This document shows positions 5,572 through 9,470 of a DNA stretch of 9,470 nucleotides, in pieces; position 1 is the first letter of the stretch, and each line of letters opens with the position of its first letter. The position numbers and the translations under genes were made by a program. The stretch is taken from the NCBI GenBank assembly GCA_017551215.1, contig JAFZMA010000184.1, positions 1-9,470 on the forward strand, written 5' to 3'. Under the pieces are notes generated by a model. The model was not told the origin of the DNA, made no database searches, and was given only the letters and a program-made list of their open reading frames with translations. The DNA is from Bacteroidales bacterium. Lineage in GTDB: Bacteria; Bacteroidota; Bacteroidia; Bacteroidales; UBA932.

Positions 5572-7356
5572 ATGAAAACAATCAGGAACTTTTGCATTAT
5601 AGCACATATAGATCACGGCAAATCCACGCTGGCGGACAGGATGCTCGAGGTTACGAATACCGTTACCAGCCGCGAGATGGAGGCCCAGGTGCTGGATTCC
5701 ATGGATCTGGAGAAGGAGAAGGGCATTACCATCAAGAGCCACGCCGTGCAGATGAAGTATACAAAAGACAATCAGGAATATACGCTCAATCTTCTGGATA
5801 CGCCCGGGCACGTGGATTTCTCGTATGAGGTTTCCCGTTCCATTGCGTCTTCAGAGGGGGCTCTTCTGGTTGTGGATGCCACCCAGGGCATCCAGGCCCA
5901 GACCATATCCAACCTTTATCTTGCTCTGGACCACGACCTTACAATTATCCCGATTCTCAACAAGATAGACATGGAAGCCGCAGAGCCTGAGCTTGTAAGA
6001 GACCAGGTATGCGATCTTCTCGGCTGTGACCCGGACGAGGTTCTAATGTGCAGCGCAAAGACCGGAGAAGGAGTTCCGGCTATTCTGGATGCTATCGTAG
6101 ACAGGATACCGGCTCCGGTAGGAGATCCAGACGCTCCGCTTCAGGCACTGATATTCGACTCCGTTTTCAATCCGTTCCGTGGCATCATAGCATACTTTAA
6201 AGTGGAAGCCGGAAGTATCCATAAGGGAGAGAAAGTCAAGTTCTTCAACACCGGAATGGAATATACTGCGGACGAGGTTGGAACAATGGGCCTGAAACTG
6301 AACCCGAAACCCGAAATCGGTTGCGGAAACGTTGGCTACATCATAAGCGGAATCAAGAGTGCCGTTGAGGTAAAGGTCGGCGATACAATAACATCTGTCC
6401 AGAACCCATGCAAGGAGGCTATTGCCGGATTTGAGGAAGTTAAGCCAATGGTATTTGCCGGCGTATATCCCGTAGAGACAGACGAATACGACCAGCTCAA
6501 GGTTTCTCTGGAAAAGCTTCAGCTCAACGATGCGTCTCTGGTGTTTGAGCCGGAGAGTTCCATGGCGCTGGGCTTCGGTTTCCGCTGCGGATTCCTGGGG
6601 CTTCTGCACTTGGAGATAGTCCAGGAAAGGCTCTACAGGGAGTTCGACATGGACTGCATCACCACGGTTCCGAACGTTTCCTTCAAGGTCTATACTACAG
6701 ACGGCCAGTGTCTGGATGTCCACAACCCTTCCGGCCTTCCGGAGGTTACCATGATAGACCACATAGAGGAGCCTTATATCAGAGCTCAGGTCATAAGCAA
6801 GGCAGACTTCTTTGGCCCTATTATGAAACTTTGTCTGGACAAGAGGGGAACCCTTGTAAGCCAGCACTATATAACCACAGACCGTGTAGAGCTTAACTTT
6901 GACCTTCCGCTCAGCGAGATAGTCTTTGATTTCTACGACAAGCTCAAGAGCATTTCCAAGGGCTATGCTTCATTCGATTACCACATTACGGATTACCGCC
7001 CTGCACAGCTTGTGAAACTGGATATCCTCCTCAACGGAGAACAGGTGGATGCCCTTTCATCGCTCATTCACAGAGACCACGCATACGATTTTGGAAGACG
7101 TATGTGCGAAAAGCTCAAGGACCTTATCCCGCGCCAGCAGTTCGACATTGCAATCCAGGCTGCAATAGGCGCAAAGATCATTGCAAGGGAAACCGTCCGC
7201 CAAGTAAGGAAAGACGTTACCGCCAAGTGCTACGGCGGAGATATTTCCCGTAAGCGCAAACTCCTTGAAAAACAGAAGAAAGGAAAGAAGCGCATGCGCC
7301 AGGTAGGTCAAGTACAGGTGCCTCAGAGCGCCTTCATGGCCGTCCTCAAACTCTAA
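5572..7356 (+). CDS. lepA: Elongation factor 4 (LepA), ribosome back-translocation GTPase
   Basis: The 594-residue protein is full length for LepA (about 600). The GTPase domain has G1 AHIDHGKST (11-19), G2 within GITIKSHAV (51-59), G3 DTPGH (76-80), G4 NKID (130-133) and G5 SAK (161-163). Domains II, III and V follow ([20 protein letters not shown] near the middle is LepA-typical), and then the LepA-specific C-terminal domain (about 490-594), ending [26 protein letters not shown] with the conserved QVGxVxVPQxAF. There is no domain IV or G' insert, which separates it from EF-G. LepA binds stalled or assembling ribosomes and is linked to initiation, 30S maturation and stress tolerance. It is divergent from the transketolase genes, with a promoter box almost touching its ATG. 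The next gene follows after 23 nt on the same strand. Confidence 0.97.
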   Translation: MKTIRNFCIIAHIDHGKSTLADRMLEVTNTVTSREMEAQVLDSMDLEKEKGITIKSHAVQMKYTKDNQEYTLNLLDTPGHVDFSYEVSRSIASSEGALLVVDATQGIQAQTISNLYLALDHDLTIIPILNKIDMEAAEPELVRDQVCDLLGCDPDEVLMCSAKTGEGVPAILDAIVDRIPAPVGDPDAPLQALIFDSVFNPFRGIIAYFKVEAGSIHKGEKVKFFNTGMEYTADEVGTMGLKLNPKPEIGCGNVGYIISGIKSAVEVKVGDTITSVQNPCKEAIAGFEEVKPMVFAGVYPVETDEYDQLKVSLEKLQLNDASLVFEPESSMALGFGFRCGFLGLLHLEIVQERLYREFDMDCITTVPNVSFKVYTTDGQCLDVHNPSGLPEVTMIDHIEEPYIRAQVISKADFFGPIMKLCLDKRGTLVSQHYITTDRVELNFDLPLSEIVFDFYDKLKSISKGYASFDYHITDYRPAQLVKLDILLNGEQVDALSSLIHRDHAYDFGRRMCEKLKDLIPRQQFDIAIQAAIGAKIIARETVRQVRKDVTAKCYGGDISRKRKLLEKQKKGKKRMRQVGQVQVPQSAFMAVLKL

Positions 7357-7379
7357 CACAAAAAGACATTAATACTGTT

Positions 7380-8306
7380 ATGGAACAAGAAGAATACAAC
7401 AATTTGCCGGACTCCCAGAAATGGTCTGCAGCAAAAAGAGACATGATAGCCGGAGCGCTGTGGTGCATTGGTGGCCTGGCAGTCACATTCCTTTCTTACT
7501 ATTTTGCCAAGAACGGATCCAAGTACATACTGGCATACGGCGCTGTTCTGTTCGGAGCGTTTCAAGGAATACGCGGTCTTGTAAACTATCTGAAATTAAC
7601 CAGGCGTTATGACGAACCGGAAAAATTCCGCAAAGGCCTTGTGCTGGGTATTTTGGCTATAGTGGCGGTTGTTGGTTTGAGCGTGTGGGGCTACAACAGG
7701 ACACATGCCGGCAACGTGAAATTTCTGTCATACGAACAGGTTATTCAGGACGATGTGGCCGGCGTGACATTCACCATCCCTTCAGAATTCAGTGAAGTGG
7801 AAAAGGATGAATTACCGGAAACGGACAGCTCTTGCTTGATGGCTTATTATTATACCGTTGGTCCAGACAAAGGCATATCGGTAGAAACCACCAGAAACCT
7901 GTTTGCTTTGCTGGCCGCCAAGTATATATTGTCGGACACAACAAAATATGACCAGAAGGATACCGCTGAGATGTCCCGGGCCATAGAAGATATCTTCTCC
8001 TATAAAGAGTACTTTAACCTTCTGGACAGTACCAATATGGAAGAATTATTCTATGATTCGTACGGTTATATTATCGGGGAACGGACATATTTAAAGAGCG
8101 CGGGCTATCTGGGGGATGGGGTATCCGCTGTAATTTTCCGTACCAAGAACGACTATTCCATGGTTGAAATACGGGTTCTGTATGACTCTGACCAGATTGA
8201 GACAAACCGGGAGATGGAAAACTGGGCTAGCGACTTCATAAAAACCCACTTCAAATATTCCGCTCCAGCCCCAGAACAATCAGTTGTTATAAATTGGGAG
8301 AATTGA
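7380..8306 (+). CDS. Unrecognised membrane protein with three N-terminal spans and a periplasmic C-terminal domain
   Basis: I do not recognise the family of this 308-residue protein. Hydrophobic spans lie at about 22-43, 48-71 and 86-104. Basic residues before span 1 (SAAKR) and between spans 2 and 3 (KLTRRYDEPEKFRK) place the N-terminus and that loop in the cytoplasm, so the remaining ~200 residues should face the periplasm. That part begins with a beta-like stretch (VAGVTFTIPSEF, about 126-139), then an acidic region and a tyrosine-rich middle, and ends VVINWEN. There are no cysteine or histidine clusters or catalytic motifs. It starts 23 nt after lepA, so co-transcription is likely, but nothing shows a functional link. 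No Shine-Dalgarno sequence precedes the ATG. Its end overlaps the convergent protease gene by 20 nt. Codon use looks like that of its neighbours, arguing for a real gene. Confidence 0.8.
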   Translation: MEQEEYNNLPDSQKWSAAKRDMIAGALWCIGGLAVTFLSYYFAKNGSKYILAYGAVLFGAFQGIRGLVNYLKLTRRYDEPEKFRKGLVLGILAIVAVVGLSVWGYNRTHAGNVKFLSYEQVIQDDVAGVTFTIPSEFSEVEKDELPETDSSCLMAYYYTVGPDKGISVETTRNLFALLAAKYILSDTTKYDQKDTAEMSRAIEDIFSYKEYFNLLDSTNMEELFYDSYGYIIGERTYLKSAGYLGDGVSAVIFRTKNDYSMVEIRVLYDSDQIETNREMENWASDFIKTHFKYSAPAPEQSVVINWEN

Positions 8307-9459
8307 AGTTGAAGGAGATGGTTTGGGTTGAGTCTCCGCGACGGATTGTAAGGATTATGGATGTCATTTCATCGAAGAGGGTCTTCTGCTCGTCAAGACT
8401 TATTGTTTTTACGTCTTTCCCGTTGATTGTCAGAATTTGATCCTTGTTTTTAAGACCGGCCTTTTCCGCGTTGGAATCTTTGATGATGCAGTTGACTACC
8501 CAGCATCCGAGAGTCTTGCTGCGATCTGTATAGGCAAAGCCCTCGACAGGGCATTTAAACGGTTTGCTGTAGTTTTGGTTAGGCCTGAGATACAGAGTTT
8601 TGCCCGGCAGGTCCATTATCATGTCAAAACGTTCCCAGAAATCGTTTCCTACAATACCGATGTATTCACTTGCGGCAAGCGCTCCGCCGGTATTCAGGCT
8701 GTAATCCATTACTACATCGCTGAGGCTGAAAGGGCCGATGCTTGCTTTTTCTGCCCGGAAATAGCATCCTGCAGCCTCTCCGCCAACACCTCCGTGAGCC
8801 AATGCATAAGTCAAAACAGGAGAAATGTTTCTAAGGGAATGCTGTTTTGCAACTGCAGCTGTAAAGGTAACGGTTCCTCCGCTTCCAAGATCCACAAGAG
8901 CTTCCCCGGTTATGACCTTATCTTTGCTTGCGGTAACTGTTATCGGAACATAGATTCTGTTGTTTGCATATCTGATGGTTATCTTGGTAAATCCATCTAT
9001 ATCAGCGTTGTCCAACTTATCCAGGAAGGCCATCTTCTCATTCTTGTAATCTATGGATATTATCTTTCCGCTAAAATCCGAAATGCCAAGGAGCCCGTCT
9101 GCATAATCTCCGATAATCGGCTTCAACTGAAAGATAGGAGAGACTTTGCTTGTATATTCTTTTCCACCGGCGGTATAAGTAAGTTCACCGATGATTATTC
9201 GGACAAATTCCTTTTTATTCCCGGAACCGCCCATCTGGGCCTTGCCCATATTTTTGTATTTGTAGGTGCATCCGGCAAAGAAGGTACTGTCCAGGCAGGT
9301 GTAAGGAGAACCGGTGTCAAATGCAAGATTTGCCGGCTGTCCGTTTATCTCTGATTGCACATAAATATGGCTGTAGTATTTGATATCGGACGTGTTCTTC
9401 TGCCCAAAGATTTGCAGGCAGAAAAATGTGGCGAGGCCCAAGAGCAAGAATCTTTTCAT
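8287..9459 (-). CDS. Secreted pepsin/retropepsin-like aspartyl protease with C-terminal PDZ domain
   Basis: The 390-residue protein begins with a signal peptide (KRFLLLGLATFF; likely cleavage IFG|QKN after Gly19). Two aspartyl-protease lobes follow. Lobe 1 has AFDTGSPYT (46-54, catalytic Asp48) and the matching DGLLG (121-125). Lobe 2 has LVDLGSGGTV (188-197, Asp190) and GIVGNDF (268-274). The second active-site motif is DLG rather than D-T/S-G. Residues about 308-385 form a PDZ domain, with AGLKNKDQILTINGKDV as its clear core. The PDZ probably binds substrate C-termini. Six cysteines in the mature chain (55, 64, 232, 303, 319, 324) could form disulfides. The protein should act in the periplasm or at the surface; no sorting domain or lipobox is seen. 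Upstream, GGAG (9467-9470 on the minus strand) lies 7 nt before the ATG, the only plausible Shine-Dalgarno in the window. Confidence 0.87.
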   Translation of the reverse strand: MKRFLLLGLATFFCLQIFGQKNTSDIKYYSHIYVQSEINGQPANLAFDTGSPYTCLDSTFFAGCTYKYKNMGKAQMGGSGNKKEFVRIIIGELTYTAGGKEYTSKVSPIFQLKPIIGDYADGLLGISDFSGKIISIDYKNEKMAFLDKLDNADIDGFTKITIRYANNRIYVPITVTASKDKVITGEALVDLGSGGTVTFTAAVAKQHSLRNISPVLTYALAHGGVGGEAAGCYFRAEKASIGPFSLSDVVMDYSLNTGGALAASEYIGIVGNDFWERFDMIMDLPGKTLYLRPNQNYSKPFKCPVEGFAYTDRSKTLGCWVVNCIIKDSNAEKAGLKNKDQILTINGKDVKTISLDEQKTLFDEMTSIILTIRRGDSTQTISFNFNSPNL

Positions 9460-9470
9460 AATTACACTCC

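Noticed and set aside
6043..6867. 274-residue minus-strand frame inside lepA
   Set aside because: lepA is full length with all G motifs; the antisense frame has no leader or motif.
8437..9354. 305-residue plus-strand frame opposite the aspartyl protease
   Set aside because: The minus strand has a signal peptide, DTG motif and PDZ domain; the plus frame is a shadow.
9384..9420. Cys14 of the protease signal peptide as a lipoprotein lipobox
   Set aside because: The preceding residues TFF do not fit the [LVI][ASTVI][GAS]C pattern, and an IFG|Q cleavage site follows.

Overview
The window looks like chromosomal core DNA from a Bacteroidetes bacterium, most likely a gut-type Bacteroidales member. 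The signs are: signal peptides ending in Ala/Gly before Gln-Lys, start codons that almost all lack a Shine-Dalgarno sequence, two exact matches to the TAnnTTTG promoter box, an EF-G paralogue of the Bacteroidetes type, and an ECF sigma / one-pass membrane protein / Spy-like protein trio. No mobile element, tRNA, rRNA, CRISPR array or clear factor-independent terminator was seen. The species cannot be named from this sequence alone.

Layout. (1) Plus strand, 1-2065: the C-terminal third of an EF-G-like factor, then a LolD-type ABC ATPase and a TrmN6-like tRNA adenine methyltransferase. These are joined by a 1-nt (TAATG) and a 4-nt (ATGA) overlap, so they form a tightly coupled operon. (2) Minus strand, 2062-5515, transcribed right to left: a split transketolase (N-terminal then C-terminal subunit), an ECF sigma factor, a one-pass membrane protein that is probably its anti-sigma factor, and a secreted Spy/CpxP-like protein. 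Spacing is 18, 44, 60 and 8 nt, so one five-gene transcript is possible. Its last gene overlaps the end of trmN6 tail-to-tail. (3) Plus strand, 5572-8306: lepA (EF-4) and, 23 nt later, an unrecognised three-span membrane protein. A 56-bp divergent region (5516-5571) between tktN and lepA holds back-to-back candidate promoters. (4) Minus strand, 8287-9459: a secreted pepsin-like aspartyl protease with a C-terminal PDZ domain, overlapping the membrane-protein gene by 20 nt tail-to-tail.

How the genes fit together. Housekeeping translation functions (EF-G paralogue, TrmN6, LepA) and envelope functions (LolD lipoprotein release, cell-surface sensing, secreted protease) are interleaved with carbon metabolism (transketolase). 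The most interesting unit is the sigma / one-pass protein / periplasmic Spy-like trio at 2062-3647. Its architecture matches that of CnrH-CnrY-CnrX, the metal-sensing ECF system of Cupriavidus, but the sensor looks soluble, has few metal ligands and carries two cysteines. The input signal and regulon are unknown. The only stretches without genes are short (under 65 nt each).
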